NCBI RefSeq assembly: GCF_036503815.1
Contig: NZ_AP027764.1
Coordinates: forward strand, 1,364,001 to 1,428,000
DNA length: 64,000 bases
DNA from: Escherichia coli
GTDB lineage: Bacteria; Pseudomonadota; Gammaproteobacteria; Enterobacterales; Enterobacteriaceae
Direction: 5' to 3'
The number at the start of each line of letters is the position of its first letter. The stretch's first letter is position 1. The translations under genes and the position numbers were made by a program. This document shows positions 62,902 through 64,000 of the stretch, piece by piece. Under the pieces are notes generated by a model, which saw only the letters and a program-made list of their open reading frames with translations, was not told the origin of the DNA and did not search any database.

Positions 62902-64000
62902 TGTGTTTCTCCGAAACAGATGCGGTGCCTGAAGGCAAAAAATCATGCCAGGTGCTACGTTGTGCAGGCAGGTCGTGCGTCCCTGAGAGGACTATAGTGG
63001 AAGCGCCCGCCAGGATCCTGATGACAGGTTGTGGAATATGCGTTCCCATCGCCAGCATCATGACCAGCAGAATCACCATTGGCGAGGTGGTCAACCAGCC
63101 AAGTTCACCCCGGTTAACGGCCTGCGGCGGTTTCGCCATTAACACCCGCGCAGCCATCCGTACCAGGCCCGCCAGCACCAGCGTTAACAGCAATAACAGC
63201 AGGACGATAATCAACAGGTGATTACGAGCCAGTCCGGCGGTAACGGTCATAAATTCGCTAAGAAAAATGTTGAAGGGCGGCATCCCGGCCAGCGCCAGCG
63301 CACCGCCGCCAAACAGCACGGCGGTAAATGGCATGATTTTGAGCATTCCGCAGACGACGTTGAGATCGCGCGTGCCGTACTTGAGCAGTACATTGCCGGA
63401 ACCGCAGAACAGCAGCGTTTTTGCCAGACTGTGGTTTAAGGTGTGCAGCAGCGCAGCAAAAATTCCCAGCGGCCCGCCAATGCCTAGCGCCACCGCGACC
63501 AGTCCCATGTTCTCCACGCTGGAGTACGCCAGCAGACGCTTAATGTCCCGCTGTACCAGAATGAAAAATGCCGCCACGGCAACCGACAACATGCCGAAGA
63601 TGAGCAACAACCGGTTGGGGAAATCGCTGCCGATGGCCTGGCAAATAATGATGTAATAGCGAATCAGCACCAACAGCGCGCAGTTCAGCAATACGGCGGA
63701 GAGCAGGGCGCTGACCGGACTCGGCGCTTCACTGTGAGCATCCGGCAGCCAGGCGTGCATGGGAAATAGCCCGGTTTTGGTGCCAAAGCCAATTAGCACA
63801 AACACAAAGGCCAACAGCATTAATGTTGGGTCAAGCAAGGACGATTGCTTAAGAACCTCGCTCCAGAATATCGCCATTTCTGCCTGCGGCATAACGCTGG
63901 CGGCGTTGGCGTATACCAGCACGGTACCGAACAGACCAAAAGCGACACCAACAGTACAAATAATGATGTACTTCCATGCAGCTTCCAGAGATGAACGCTG
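62891..64000 (-). CDS. hyfF: HyfF, hydrogenase-4 proton-pumping membrane subunit (partial)
   Basis: The window ends inside this gene; the last 369 codons and the stop are present of about 526 expected. HyfF belongs to the NuoL/M/N and Mrp antiporter family. The visible part has about eight membrane segments and the conserved lysine-containing regions GTKTGLFPMHAWLPDAH and RDIKRLLAYSSVENMG. It is part of the membrane arm that could couple hydrogen production to proton movement. Confidence 0.95.
   Translation of the reverse strand, partial: QRSSLEAAWKYIIICTVGVAFGLFGTVLVYANAASVMPQAEMAIFWSEVLKQSSLLDPTLMLLAFVFVLIGFGTKTGLFPMHAWLPDAHSEAPSPVSALLSAVLLNCALLVLIRYYIIICQAIGSDFPNRLLLIFGMLSVAVAAFFILVQRDIKRLLAYSSVENMGLVAVALGIGGPLGIFAALLHTLNHSLAKTLLFCGSGNVLLKYGTRDLNVVCGMLKIMPFTAVLFGGGALALAGMPPFNIFLSEFMTVTAGLARNHLLIIVLLLLLLTLVLAGLVRMAARVLMAKPPQAVNRGELGWLTTSPMVILLVMMLAMGTHIPQPVIRILAGASTIVLSGTHDLPAQRSTWHDFLPSGTASVSEKHSER

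Overview
This window is chromosomal DNA of Escherichia coli or a very close relative. Almost every protein has the length and motifs of its E. coli counterpart, the gene order (isc/hsc, pepB, sseB, sseA, yfhM, pbpC, ndk, rlmN, rodZ, ispG, hisS, yfgM, bamB, der, yfgJ, then xseA, guaBA, yfgIHG, pdeF, ppx-ppk, purMN, upp-uraA, hda, yfgD, bepA, perM, focB, hyf) is the familiar E. coli order, and E. coli-type repeats (ERIC, REP pairs) occupy the expected gaps. Strain or phylogroup cannot be read from this alone.

Layout. 1-3486: the downstream part of the iron-sulphur assembly cluster (end of iscU, iscA, hscB, hscA, fdx, iscX). 3488-7211: an ERIC repeat, aminopeptidase pepB, a REP pair, sseB, the RyfA small RNA region, and sseA in convergent orientation. 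7417-14691: a two-gene periplasmic unit, the alpha-2-macroglobulin-like lipoprotein yfhM directly abutting pbpC. 14840-24098: housekeeping genes on the plus strand (ndk, rlmN, rodZ, ispG, hisS, yfgM, bamB, der, yfgJ).

24099-35772 is the accessory part: three exported proteins lie between yfgJ and xseA. They are an intimin-type beta-barrel protein (SinH), a small secreted protein (SinI) and a giant RatA-like protein of 2,694 residues with nine tandem Ig-like plus lectin-like modules. This arrangement resembles the sin/rat part of the Salmonella CS54 island and is, to my knowledge, absent from K-12. SinI shares its C-terminal domain with SinH and its N-terminal domain with RatA, so the three proteins form a chain of shared domains. 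This is the most interesting content of the window.

35773-50176: xseA, divergent guaBA with a PurR site, the small envelope genes yfgI, yfgH and yfgG, the c-di-GMP phosphodiesterase pdeF with a perfect FNR box upstream, the polyphosphate pair ppk-ppx, and purM-purN with a PurR box. 50501-56521: uracil salvage and uptake (upp, uraA), the replication regulator hda with a CTG start, yfgD, the periplasmic protease bepA, and perM. 56558-64000: the promoter-distal part of the hydrogenase-4 operon on the minus strand (hyfF partial, hyfG, hyfH, hyfI, hyfJ, hyfR, focB).

No tRNA, rRNA, CRISPR array, integrase or complete insertion sequence was seen.
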